A stretch of DNA of 42,885 nt from Rubrivivax sp. (lineage in GTDB: Bacteria > Pseudomonadota > Gammaproteobacteria > Burkholderiales > Burkholderiaceae_C), in NCBI GenBank assembly GCA_022842595.1, contig JALHPF010000012.1, positions 101,358 through 144,242 of the forward strand, given 5' to 3'. Below, in pieces: positions 8,577 through 16,359 of the stretch. The notes under the pieces were generated by a model, which saw nothing but the letters and a program-made list of their open reading frames with translations, did no database searches and was not told the origin of the DNA. The translations under genes were made by a program, and so were the position numbers. Within the stretch, counting starts at the first letter, position 1. Each line of letters begins with the position of its first letter.

Positions 8577-8866
8577 ACGGTGCAGCCGACGAATGGCCGC
8601 TGTGGGAAGTGTTCGTGCGCCCGCAGGCCGGCCTGGACCACAAGCACTGCGGCAGCCTGCACGCCGCCGACGCCGCTCTGGCGCTGCAGCTCGCACGCGA
8701 GGTCTACACCCGCCGCCAGGAAGGCTGCAGCGTGTGGGTGGTGCGCAGCAGCGACATCACCGCCAGCCAGCCCGAAGACGCGGCGATGCTGTTCGACCCG
8801 ATGGCCGACAAGATCTATCGCCACCCCAGCTTCTTCCCGCTGCCGCAGGCTGTGGACCACATGTGA
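8573..8866 (+). CDS. paaB: phenylacetyl-CoA 1,2-epoxidase subunit PaaB
   Basis: 97-residue structural subunit that links PaaA-PaaC dimers in the epoxidase complex. The family pattern [20 protein letters not shown], the [18 protein letters not shown] helix and the [10 protein letters not shown] tail are all present. It starts inside the paaA stop codon overlap, and its own stop shares one base with the paaC start (TGATG at 8864-8868), so the three subunits are probably made in fixed proportion by coupled translation. Confidence 0.95.
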   Translation: MNGAADEWPLWEVFVRPQAGLDHKHCGSLHAADAALALQLAREVYTRRQEGCSVWVVRSSDITASQPEDAAMLFDPMADKIYRHPSFFPLPQAVDHM

Positions 8867-9672
8867 TGGCCACGGCCGAATCGATCCGCCTGAATCCGAC
8901 GCCGGCCGTGCGCTACGTGCTGCGCATCGGCGACACCGCGCTCATCCATGCCCAGCGGCTGGCCGAATGGTGCGGACACGGCCCGGTGCTGGAAGAGGAC
9001 ATTGCGCTGACGAACATGGCGCTGGACCTGCTGGGCCAGGCGCGCCCGCTGCTGGCCCATGCCGGGCGGCTGGAAGGCAGCGGCTTCGACGAGGACGCGC
9101 TCGCCTTCCTGCGCGAGGAACGAGACTTCCTGAACCTGACGCTGGTCGAACTGCCGCTGCGCAAGCCCAGCGCGCATGCGCCGGGCGGCGATTTCGCCGA
9201 CACCGTGCTGCGCAACTTCCTGCTGGCCACCTGGTTCAAGGTGCTGTGGGCGCGGCTGGCCACGTCGATCGACCCCGAGCTGGCTGCGATTGCCGGCAAG
9301 GCCATCAAGGAAGCGCGCTACCACCAGCAGCACGCCGCCGACTGGGTGGTGCGGCTGGGAGACGGCACCGAGGAGTCGGCTCGCCGGCTGAACGCCGCAT
9401 TGCAGCGCGCCTGGCCCTACACGCAGGAGATGTTCGACCACGACGCTGTCGACAGCGCGGCCGTGGCCAGCGGCCTGGGCCCGGCCCGCGACAGCCTGGC
9501 CGTGGAATGGCAGCAGGACGTGGCCGAGGTCTTCAGCGAAGCCCGGCTGGTGCTGCCGCCCGCCACGCCCTTCATCAGCACCGGCACGCAAGGCCGGCAC
9601 AGCGAACACATGGGCTTCATCCTGGCCGAGATGCAGAGCCTGCAACGCCAGTTTCCGGGCGGCCGCTGGTGA
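8866..9672 (+). CDS. paaC: phenylacetyl-CoA 1,2-epoxidase subunit PaaC
   Basis: 268-residue ferritin-like structural partner of PaaA. Characteristic segments are IRLNPTPAVRYVLRIGDTAL, EEDIALTNMALDLLGQAR, ERDFLNLTLVELP and EARYHQQHAADWVVRLGDGT. The C-terminus contains the common PaaC ending GRHSEHMGFILAEMQSLQR. The frame is open upstream, but the ATG at 8866, one base shared with the paaB stop, is the family start. The paaD start overlaps its stop. Confidence 0.95.
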   Translation: MATAESIRLNPTPAVRYVLRIGDTALIHAQRLAEWCGHGPVLEEDIALTNMALDLLGQARPLLAHAGRLEGSGFDEDALAFLREERDFLNLTLVELPLRKPSAHAPGGDFADTVLRNFLLATWFKVLWARLATSIDPELAAIAGKAIKEARYHQQHAADWVVRLGDGTEESARRLNAALQRAWPYTQEMFDHDAVDSAAVASGLGPARDSLAVEWQQDVAEVFSEARLVLPPATPFISTGTQGRHSEHMGFILAEMQSLQRQFPGGRW

Positions 9673-10178
9673 ACGCCACCGCAGCGGCCGTCGAGCAGGC
9701 CTGGGCCGTGCTGGCCACCGTGCCCGACCCGGAAGTGCCAGCCCTGTCGATCTGCGACCTGGGCATCGTGCGCGAGGTGGGCTGTGACGGCGAAGGCACG
9801 AGCGTCGTGCTCACGCCCACCTACAGCGGTTGCCCGGCCACCGAAGTGATTGCGACCAGCGTTCGCGAAGCCTTGGTTGCGGCCGGACTGGGCCCGGTGC
9901 GGCTGAGCCAGCGCCTGGCACCGGCCTGGACGACCGACTGGATCAGCGCCGAAGGCCGGCGCAAGCTGCGCGACTACGGCATTGCGCCGCCCGACGGCCT
10001 GCAGTCGGTGAACGACGGCGCGGCCACACGCGTGCGCATCCGGCCGCGCAACCTGGCCTGCCCGCGTTGCGGCAGCACCGACACCGAACGCCTGTCGGCC
10101 TTCGGTTCGACAGCCTGCAAGGCCATGCACCGCTGCCTGGCCTGCCGCGAGCCGTTCGAGCATTTCAAGCCGATCTGA
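9669..10178 (+). CDS. paaD: PaaD-like iron-sulfur assembly protein of the phenylacetate operon
   Basis: 169 residues with an N-terminal DUF59/MIP18-type domain (PDPEVPALSICDLGIVREV, then TYSGCPATEVI). The C-terminal metal-binding module has Cys131 and Cys134 (CPRCG), then Cys150, Cys156 and Cys159. PaaD is needed for maturation of the epoxidase system, probably through assembly of the PaaE iron-sulfur centre. The start is a GTG at 9669 that overlaps the paaC stop (GTGA); no ATG in this frame gives the full domain. Context and domain order make the call secure. Confidence 0.92.
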   Translation: MNATAAAVEQAWAVLATVPDPEVPALSICDLGIVREVGCDGEGTSVVLTPTYSGCPATEVIATSVREALVAAGLGPVRLSQRLAPAWTTDWISAEGRRKLRDYGIAPPDGLQSVNDGAATRVRIRPRNLACPRCGSTDTERLSAFGSTACKAMHRCLACREPFEHFKPI

Positions 10179-10180
10179 CC

Positions 10181-11251
10181 ATGGACTTCCACACGCTGGT
10201 GGTTCGCGCGGTGCGACCGGAAGGGTCAGACGCCCTCGTCCTGGAATTCGACCTGCCCGCTGACTTGCGCGCCGCCTTCGCCTTCGAGCCCGGCCAGCAT
10301 CTCACCCTGCGCCGGCGCGCGGGCGCCGAAGAATTGCGGCGCTCGTATTCGATCTGTGCGATGCCCGGCGAGGCCCTGCGAGTAGGCGTGCGGCGTGTGC
10401 CCGGTGGCGTGTTCTCGAACTGGGTCCATGACGCGCTGCGCCCGGGTTCGACCGTGGAGGTGGCGCCGCCGCAAGGCCGCTTCGGCGCCGCCCTGCAGCG
10501 GCCTGCAGCCGCGGGCCGGCATGTGCTGGGCGTGGCCGCCGGCAGCGGCATCACGCCGATCCTGGCCATCGTGAAGACGGTGCTCGAGAACGAGCCGGCG
10601 AGCCGCGTGACCCTGGTCTATGGCAACCGTACACCTGCCAGCAGCATGTTCCTGGGCGAACTGCTGGCGCTGAAGAACCGGCATCTGGCACGTCTGGCGC
10701 TGCATCCGGTCTTCTCGCGTGAACGTCAGGACACGCTGGCCGCCGGCGGCCGGCTGGACGGGCCGGCGCTGCAGCCGTGGCTGCGACTGGCCGGGCCGGT
10801 GGATGAAGCTTTTGTCTGCGGCCCGCATGGCTTCAACGACACGATCGAAGCGGCGCTGCTGGCGCATGGCCTGGCGCGCGAGCAGGTGCATGTGGAAAGA
10901 TTTGGCGTTCCCACCGACCTGCCTGCAGCGGCTACGCCGGCGGCGCCAGCCGCGGTCGGCGCCGATGGGCCGGCGTTCGCCGTGACCCTGGTCCGCGACG
11001 GTGTCGCCCGCGACCTGCCCTGGCAGCCGGGTGATGGCAGCGTGCTGGCGGCGGCACGGCGGGCGGGCATGGACTTGCCGTATTCCTGCCAGTCGGGTGT
11101 CTGCGCCACCTGCCGCGCCAAGGTGCTGCAGGGCCAGGTCGAGATGGCGCGCAACTTTGCGCTCGAACCTGCGGAAGTGGCCGCGGGCTGGGTGCTCACC
11201 TGCCAGGCGCGGCCACGGGGCCCCGTGGTGCTGAGCTTCGACGCCCGGTAA
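10181..11251 (+). CDS. paaE: phenylacetyl-CoA epoxidase reductase subunit PaaE
   Basis: 356 residues. NAD(P)H-dependent reductase that feeds electrons to the di-iron centre of PaaA. The FAD-binding part has RRSYSICAM (RxYS motif, about 50-58), then a nucleotide-binding part with VAAGSGITPILAIVKT. The C-terminal plant-type 2Fe-2S ferredoxin domain has Cys303, Cys308, Cys311 and Cys341, all present. The ATG at 10181 follows the paaD stop by two bases. A 19-base gap separates it from paaR. Confidence 0.95.
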   Translation: MDFHTLVVRAVRPEGSDALVLEFDLPADLRAAFAFEPGQHLTLRRRAGAEELRRSYSICAMPGEALRVGVRRVPGGVFSNWVHDALRPGSTVEVAPPQGRFGAALQRPAAAGRHVLGVAAGSGITPILAIVKTVLENEPASRVTLVYGNRTPASSMFLGELLALKNRHLARLALHPVFSRERQDTLAAGGRLDGPALQPWLRLAGPVDEAFVCGPHGFNDTIEAALLAHGLAREQVHVERFGVPTDLPAAATPAAPAAVGADGPAFAVTLVRDGVARDLPWQPGDGSVLAAARRAGMDLPYSCQSGVCATCRAKVLQGQVEMARNFALEPAEVAAGWVLTCQARPRGPVVLSFDAR

Positions 11252-11270
11252 CGGCCCGGCAGCTGCGGCA

Positions 11271-11879
11271 ATGGCCCGCCCACGATCAGCTGGTTTCGAC
11301 GTCCAGCGCGAACAGATCCTGGCTGCCGCGGCCCGCGTGTTTGCGCTGCGCGGCTACACCGCCGCCACCATGCAGCAGGTGGCCGCAGCCAGCGGCGTGA
11401 GCAAGGCCACCCTGTACCACTACGTGCGCGACAAGCACGAATTGCTGGCCCAGATCACCGGCGGCCATGTGGCGCGGCTCGAGGCCTTGCAGGCCGAGGT
11501 CGCGGCGCTGGGTCTGCCGGCTGCGGAGCACCTGCGCTCGCTCATCGAAGCTTTCATGCGCGCCTACGCACGCGCCGAGAACGAACACCGCGTCCTCACC
11601 GAGGACGTCAAGTTCCTGGCCGATGTCGAGCGTGGCGAGGTTCAGGCCGCGCAGCGGCGTGTCGTCGCCAGCTTCGCTGCCAGTGTGGCCAGGTTGCGGC
11701 CAGACCTGAGCGCGGCGCAACTGAGCACGCCATTGACGATGCTGCTGTTCGGCATGATCAACTGGACCTTCACCTGGCTGAAACCCGGCGGCGCACTCGA
11801 TCACGACAGCCTGGCGCCGGTCGTTGCCGACCTGTTCTTCGGCGGCCTGGGCGCCGTGAAGGTGCCGGCGGGGCGTTGA
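11271..11879 (+). CDS. paaR: TetR-family regulator, probable PaaR
   Basis: 202 residues. The N-terminal helix-turn-helix is typical of TetR proteins (AAARVFALRGYTAATMQQVAAASGVSKATLYHYVRDKHELL, seen in pieces across residues 13-55), followed by an all-helical ligand-binding domain. As the last gene of the paa operon it is the natural candidate for the phenylacetyl-CoA-responsive repressor PaaR known from betaproteobacteria. The palindrome at 4955-4982 is its likely operator, which would make it self-regulated. The last 79 bases overlap the convergent gene at 11801. Ligand and operator are inferred. Confidence 0.85.
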   Translation: MARPRSAGFDVQREQILAAAARVFALRGYTAATMQQVAAASGVSKATLYHYVRDKHELLAQITGGHVARLEALQAEVAALGLPAAEHLRSLIEAFMRAYARAENEHRVLTEDVKFLADVERGEVQAAQRRVVASFAASVARLRPDLSAAQLSTPLTMLLFGMINWTFTWLKPGGALDHDSLAPVVADLFFGGLGAVKVPAGR

Positions 11880-12910
11880 GCCACGGCCGATGGCGATGCC
11901 GGCAGGCCCCAGCCGTCGACCGCCTGCTCGGTCGCATGGGTCAGCGTCCTGACGCCCGCCAGGCCGGCCTGGGCTGCCTGAACCAGCAGCCACTCGCAGG
12001 CGGTTTCACCCAGGGTCAAGACGAAGTGCTGCCAGCGCCGCTGCACACGTTCGTGGCACCAGGCGTCTTCGAGCGCGGTGCGCAGCGTGGCGGGCTCGCT
12101 GCCCGCCTCCAGCACCCGCGGCGCCATGGCGCCGACGAACAGGTTGAAGTCGTGCCGCAGGCTGTGTGCGGGCAGCATGGCGGCGATGGCGCGTGCACGG
12201 GCGCTCCAGCCCGGGCGCAGGAACAGCTGGGTGACGAGGGCCTGCAAGCCCTGGGCGGCATTCAGCACGCGCACGCGGTTCGGTGGCAGCAGCGCCAGGG
12301 GCAGACGTGCGGCATCGGCGAAGGCCATGGCCGGCAGCACCCAGGCCGACAGCGCTGCCAGGCGCCAACAGGCGGCGGCACTGAGGCCGGCGACATCGGC
12401 GCCGAGCATCTCGGCCTGGCGCGCGCGGCGCACCAGGTCGTGCACGGCCATGCCGCGGCGCGCGTCGGTGGCGGCCTGGCTGATGACGGCCAGATTGCCG
12501 GCGGCGTAGCCAGCCTGGGGGTTCAGGCGTTCGACGACCGCGGCCAGCGGGCTGCCGGCGGCGCCCCCCAGGGGCTGGCGCAGTACGGGGCAGCGTTCGA
12601 CGTGAATCTGCGCGAGGTAGTGCGGCGTGACCTGGTCTTCGTCGAACCCCACGCCTTGCCGCCAGGCCGTGGTGCGCAACTGCAGCCACAGTCGCACCGT
12701 GCGTGTGGCGGCCAGCGTGCGGTGGCCGAACACGGCGCGGGCCGCCATCCAGCCCTGGGCGACGGGGGTGCCTTCGAGCAGCAGTTCGGCGGGCGGCACC
12801 AGGGCGTGGCGGGCGTGGTCCCAGCCGATCTGGAAGCCGGTGCGGGTGACGGGGTCGGTGCCGCCCGCTTCGGGGGCAGGGGGCAGCAGGTCGAATGTGG
12901 TCTGGCTCAT
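11801..12910 (-). CDS. unrecognised protein with a degenerate HNH-like core
   Basis: 369 residues of unknown function. The start ATG at 12910 has a clear ribosome binding site (AAGGA 8 bases upstream); an in-frame ATG at 12988 is less likely. Residues about 105-152 resemble the core of phage-type HNH endonucleases: a CPVL..PL segment (Cys107), then VVERLN, GYAAGN and AVISQAA in the order and spacing seen in families with a DRIDN-type motif, a GY..GN turn and a VISRRAN-type strand. The usual Asp is Glu127-Arg128 here, and the catalytic His and final Asn/Lys are not evident, so nuclease activity is doubtful. The remainder is helical and Ala/Leu-rich. The gene overlaps paaR convergently by 79 bases. 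Confidence 0.65.
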   Translation of the reverse strand: MSQTTFDLLPPAPEAGGTDPVTRTGFQIGWDHARHALVPPAELLLEGTPVAQGWMAARAVFGHRTLAATRTVRLWLQLRTTAWRQGVGFDEDQVTPHYLAQIHVERCPVLRQPLGGAAGSPLAAVVERLNPQAGYAAGNLAVISQAATDARRGMAVHDLVRRARQAEMLGADVAGLSAAACWRLAALSAWVLPAMAFADAARLPLALLPPNRVRVLNAAQGLQALVTQLFLRPGWSARARAIAAMLPAHSLRHDFNLFVGAMAPRVLEAGSEPATLRTALEDAWCHERVQRRWQHFVLTLGETACEWLLVQAAQAGLAGVRTLTHATEQAVDGWGLPASPSAVAQRPAGTFTAPRPPKNRSATTGARLS

Positions 12911-13024
12911 GGCGGTCCTTCGGCGGTGCGGGTTGCACCGGACCCCATGCCCGGCGCTGACGGGCAGTTTCAGCGCCAGGTGGCTCAAAGCATGAGCTAC
13001 CGGAAACTCAGCGCGCGGTGCTTG

Positions 13025-13471
13025 TCAGAAGCTTGGAAGTGGGGCCGGCCACAGGTGGCGCGCGGTGGCCGCTGCCAGCAAGCCCAGGGCGATGCCGGCG
13101 CTGTCGGCGGCGACATCGAGCCATTCCGCACTGCGGGCCGGCAGATGCATCTGTACCGCCTCGATGAACACGCCGAAGGCCAGCATGCCCAGGCCCGCAG
13201 CGACCAGGCTGCGCCAGCCGGGTGCCTGCGAAAGCACGGCGCAGCTGCCCAGGCAGAAGAAAGCCAGCAGATGCTGCCACTTGTCGGCGTTGTCGATGTC
13301 CAGGCTGGGCGCTCGCGGCGAAAACGCCAGCACGCACACCACCAGCATGAGCACGATCAACATGGCCCGCCAGGCGCGCCGGGCAGGTTCTGCGTGGAGC
13401 AGGGGCTGGATCAAGTTCGGTCTGTCCTCGATGGCGCGCGCAAGCGTGCGGAAGTACGTTCGTCCAGCCAC
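13025..13471 (-). CDS. VanZ-like family membrane protein
   Basis: 148 residues with about four membrane helices: MLIVLMLVVCVLAF, HLLAFFCLGSCAVL, LVAAGLGMLAFGVFIEAVQ and GIALGLLAAATAR. The family pattern is visible in DKWQHLLAFFCLG and in EAVQMHLPARSAEWLDVAADSAGI, where the Glu-Gln and the Asp-x-x-x-(Asp/Asn) positions are conserved. VanZ homologues are common in Gram-negatives with no link to glycopeptide resistance, and the role here is unknown. The start shown is a GTG with no strong ribosome binding site. A shorter form from the ATG at 13363 would begin at the first helix. Confidence 0.75.
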   Translation of the reverse strand: MAGRTYFRTLARAIEDRPNLIQPLLHAEPARRAWRAMLIVLMLVVCVLAFSPRAPSLDIDNADKWQHLLAFFCLGSCAVLSQAPGWRSLVAAGLGMLAFGVFIEAVQMHLPARSAEWLDVAADSAGIALGLLAAATARHLWPAPLPSF

Positions 13472-13593
13472 AGGCCGGCAGGTCGAGCCTGATTCTGCCC
13501 GGCCTTGCTGCTACACTCTTGGGCTGTGCTTGGTTGCTGGTGCTTGTTCTGCATGGATTTCTTCTGCAGGAACGCATGAGCAGCGGCCCACCT

Positions 13594-13669
13594 GCCGGTG
13601 TAGCTCAGTTGGTAGAGCAGCGCATTCGTAATGCGAAGGTCAACAGTTCGATTCCGTTCACCGGCACCA
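13594..13669 (+). tRNA. tRNA-Thr (anticodon CGT)
   Basis: A complete 76-base cloverleaf. The acceptor arms are GCCGGTG (13594-13600) and CACCGGC (13659-13665), with an encoded CCA at 13667-13669. The D-arm is GCTC/GAGC. The anticodon loop is TTCGTAA with CGT at 13627-13629, reading ACG threonine codons. The T-loop is TTCGATT at 13647-13653. One A-C mismatch lies in the T-stem and a G-A pair closes the anticodon stem. It is a single tRNA, followed within 15 bases by a strong terminator. Confidence 0.96.
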
Positions 13670-13681
13670 GACATCGCCCCG

Positions 13682-13710
13682 AAGGCCAGTAGTTCGCTAC
13701 TGGCCTTTTT
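13682..13710 (+). terminator. intrinsic terminator after tRNA-Thr
   Basis: A perfect 9-bp stem, GGCCAGTAG (13684-13692) with CTACTGGCC (13697-13705), closed by a TTCG tetraloop and followed by five T residues (13706-13710). Two A residues before the stem can pair with the first T residues. It separates the tRNA gene from surE. Confidence 0.92.
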
Positions 13711-13830
13711 CATTTGGTCTTTTCGTTGCGCTGCTTTCATCGGGCAAGCGCGCTGCTCGCTGACGAGTTCAACCCAGGGATTCAACCGACGGGTTCAACC
13801 GGGTCGCAGCGACGCTGCAGGGGCGGTCCC

Positions 13831-13836
13831 TACAAT
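13831..13836 (+). promoter_or_regulatory. candidate -10 box for surE
   Basis: TACAAT lies six bases before the surE ATG. If used, transcription would start at or next to the start codon, giving a leaderless or nearly leaderless message. No good -35 is seen at the standard distance, so this is tentative. Confidence 0.3.
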
Positions 13837-13842
13837 CGCTGC

Positions 13843-14616
13843 ATGCATATCCTGATCGCGAACGACGACGGCTACCTGGCCCCGGGCCTGGCGGCACTGG
13901 TGCAGGCCTGCCAGGGCCTGGGCGAGATCGATGTTTTTGCGCCCGAGCAGAACGCCAGCGGCACGTCGAACGCGTTGACACTGGGCCGCCCGCTGTCGAT
14001 CTTTCGCGCGCGGGGCGAGCACGTCCAGGGTTTCAACGTTGTCAACGGCACGCCTTCCGACTGCGTACACGTGGCGTTGACGGGTGTGCTGGGGCGGCGC
14101 CCTGATCTCGTGATCTCGGGCATCAACAATGGCGCCAACATGGGCGACGACACGCTCTATTCCGGCACCGTGGCTGCAGCGATGGAAGGCTTCCTGTTCG
14201 GCGTGCCGGCCATCGCCTTTTCGCAGGTCGAGAAGGGCTGGGGTCACCTCGATGCCGCTGCCGCCACCGCGCGCGCCATCATCGACGAGGTGCTCGCCAC
14301 GTCCCGCCTGGACGGCGCACCCTGGCTGCTGAACGTGAACATCCCGAACCGGGCCGATGCGCTGGCGCTGCCGCGTGTCGTCACCCGGCTGGGCCGCAGG
14401 CATGCCAGTTCGCCCGTCATCCAGCAGACCAGCCCGCGCGGCGAGCCCATCTACTGGATCGGCCCGGCTGGGGACGCACGCGAAGCCGGCGAAGGCACCG
14501 ACTTCCATGCCGCGGCGAGCGGGCAGGTGTCGATCACGCCATTGCAGGTCGACCTGACCGACCACGCCCAGCGTGGCGACTGGGCCGCGCGCCTGGCCGC
14601 GCCGCGCCGCGCATGA
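13843..14616 (+). CDS. surE: 5'/3'-nucleotidase SurE
   Basis: 257-residue stationary-phase survival phosphatase that dephosphorylates nucleoside monophosphates in the cytoplasm. The family hallmarks are present: the N-terminal metal site [10 protein letters not shown] (Asp8-Asp9), [28 protein letters not shown] and [20 protein letters not shown] (the metal-binding Asn). The start is the ATG at 13843 (MHILIAND), although the frame stays open upstream. It begins the surE-pcm-nlpD-rlmD run; its stop overlaps the pcm start as ATGA. Confidence 0.95.
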   Translation: MHILIANDDGYLAPGLAALVQACQGLGEIDVFAPEQNASGTSNALTLGRPLSIFRARGEHVQGFNVVNGTPSDCVHVALTGVLGRRPDLVISGINNGANMGDDTLYSGTVAAAMEGFLFGVPAIAFSQVEKGWGHLDAAAATARAIIDEVLATSRLDGAPWLLNVNIPNRADALALPRVVTRLGRRHASSPVIQQTSPRGEPIYWIGPAGDAREAGEGTDFHAAASGQVSITPLQVDLTDHAQRGDWAARLAAPRRA

Positions 14617-15437
14617 GCCGTCCGCCGGCGAGCCCCGACGCAAGACCGCGCTTTCCGGCTGGTCTGGACAAGGCCCAGCGGACTGCACCAGCGTCGGCGC
14701 CGGAGCTTCTGCGCCCGCAGCGGCCGCTGCATCAGGCAGCGCAGGACGCAGCGCGCCGCCATGCACCCAGCGGGCTCGGGCTGGATTCCTCGGCCGTTCG
14801 AGTGCGCATGGTCGAACGCCTGCGCGCCGGGGGTGTCAGCTGTGAACCCGTGTTGCAGGCATTCCTGGCCATCGAGCGTCATCGGTTCATCGACACCGCG
14901 CTGGCCACCCAGGCTTACGAGGACACCAGCCTGCCCATCGGGCTGCAGCAGACGATCTCCAAACCTTCGGTCGTGGCGCACATGCTCGCGCTTTTGTTCG
15001 ACAGCGACTACGCCCGCGGCGCGGGTGAGCTCGGACGCGTGCTGGAAATCGGCACGGGTTGCGGTTACCAGACCGCACTGCTGGCGCGGCTGGGGCGGCA
15101 GGTCATCAGCATCGAACGGCTCAAGCCGCTGCACGACAAGGCGCGGGACAACCTGGGCAATCCCCGAGCCGGGGACGTGCGACTGGTGTTCGGCGACGGC
15201 AGACTCGGCCACTCGCCACGGGCGCCGTACCAGAGCATCATCTCGGCGGCCGGCGGCGATGACCTGCCTGCCAGCTGGCTGGACCAGCTGGCCGAAGGTG
15301 GCCGGCTCATTGCCCCTTCGGTCGACCCGGTGCGTGGCGGCCAGGCCTTGCTGGTCGTCGACCGCACGGCACAGGGCCTGACGCGGCGCTGGCTCGATGC
15401 CGTGAGATTCGTTCCCTTAAAATCCGGCACTCAATGA
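14613..15437 (+). CDS. pcm: protein-L-isoaspartate O-methyltransferase Pcm
   Basis: Repairs isoaspartyl residues in aged proteins using S-adenosylmethionine. The cofactor motif [19 protein letters not shown] and the substrate-side motif [18 protein letters not shown] are present. The later segment [21 protein letters not shown] corresponds to the conserved (T/S)AA..P..L strand. At 274 residues it is about 60 longer than E. coli Pcm; the extra sequence is a Pro/Ala/Arg-rich N-terminus before about residue 60. The ATG at 14613 overlaps the surE stop, supporting the long form, although a GTG or ATG nearer 14805 could also serve. Its stop overlaps the nlpD start. Confidence 0.92.
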   Translation: MSRPPASPDARPRFPAGLDKAQRTAPASAPELLRPQRPLHQAAQDAARRHAPSGLGLDSSAVRVRMVERLRAGGVSCEPVLQAFLAIERHRFIDTALATQAYEDTSLPIGLQQTISKPSVVAHMLALLFDSDYARGAGELGRVLEIGTGCGYQTALLARLGRQVISIERLKPLHDKARDNLGNPRAGDVRLVFGDGRLGHSPRAPYQSIISAAGGDDLPASWLDQLAEGGRLIAPSVDPVRGGQALLVVDRTAQGLTRRWLDAVRFVPLKSGTQ

Positions 15438-16345
15438 AGCTCACACTATTTCCTGTTCTGCGTCGGCCGCGGTTGGGTCTGGCTGCCCTGGCGATGACAG
15501 CCGTGCTCGCCGGTTGCGCCTCGCCCACCCACAAGGCGCCTGTCGAAGACCGCCAGGCGCCTGCAACGGGCAGCACGGTGTCGACACCAGTCCCGGCCGA
15601 AACGCCGAAGGCCCCGCCTCCGGGCGCAGAGAACGCGGGCAAGCCCGGCTACTACACGATCAAGCCCGGTGACACGCTGATCCGCATCGGCCTGGACAAT
15701 GGCCAGAACTGGCGTGACATCGCCCGCTGGAACGGCATCGAGAACCCGAATCTCATCGAGGTCGGACAGGTGCTCCGCATCGTGGCCCCTGGCGTGGACG
15801 CCAGTACGGTTGCCACAGCCCGCCCGGTGCCGCCGCCCGGGCGCGTGGAAAGCAAGCCACTGGACAGCGCCTCACCCGCCAGCGGCGCCACGGCCGCTGC
15901 GGCCCCGGCCCCCGCCGCCAGCCCGGTGGTCGCAGCCCCTGCCCCTGCCCCTGCCGCGCCTTCAACCGACCCCGAAGACAACCTCAACTGGGCCTGGCCG
16001 GCCGCGGGGCCGGTGGCCAGCGGCTTCGACGAGGCCCGCAGCAAAGGATTGGCCATCAGCGGCAAGGCCGGAGACCCCGTCCTGGCAGCGGCCGATGGCC
16101 GCGTGGTTTACGCCGGCTCCGGCCTGCGTGGCTACGGCAACCTGGTGATCGTCAAGCACAACGCCACCTACCTCACGGCCTACGCCCACAACCAGACATT
16201 GCTGGTCAAGGAAGATCAGGCCGTGCGGCGCGGCCAGAAGATCGCCGAGATGGGCAGCAGCGACGCGGAACGGGTGCAGCTGCACTTCGAGATCCGCCGT
16301 CAGGGCAAGCCCATCGACCCGGCACGCCTGCTGCCGCCGCGCTGA
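15434..16345 (+). CDS. nlpD: lipoprotein NlpD, LysM plus degenerate LytM (M23) domain
   Basis: 303 residues. The N-terminal signal ends in a lipobox LAGC (25-28), so it is an outer-membrane-bound lipoprotein. A LysM peptidoglycan-binding domain follows ([14 protein letters not shown] to [10 protein letters not shown], about 75-116), then an Ala/Pro linker and an M23 domain (about 180-300). As in other NlpD proteins the zinc ligands are lost: the first HxGxD site reads KGLAIS and the final HxH reads QLH. It is therefore expected to activate an amidase (AmiC-type) during cell separation rather than cut the wall itself. A TAAAAT box at 15418-15423 may add an internal promoter. Confidence 0.9.
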   Translation: MKLTLFPVLRRPRLGLAALAMTAVLAGCASPTHKAPVEDRQAPATGSTVSTPVPAETPKAPPPGAENAGKPGYYTIKPGDTLIRIGLDNGQNWRDIARWNGIENPNLIEVGQVLRIVAPGVDASTVATARPVPPPGRVESKPLDSASPASGATAAAAPAPAASPVVAAPAPAPAAPSTDPEDNLNWAWPAAGPVASGFDEARSKGLAISGKAGDPVLAAADGRVVYAGSGLRGYGNLVIVKHNATYLTAYAHNQTLLVKEDQAVRRGQKIAEMGSSDAERVQLHFEIRRQGKPIDPARLLPPR

Positions 16346-16359
16346 GCCCCGCCGCAGCG

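Noticed and set aside
13025..13471. Glycopeptide resistance because of the VanZ-like protein
   Set aside because: VanZ-like proteins are widespread in Gram-negative bacteria, and no other van gene is near.
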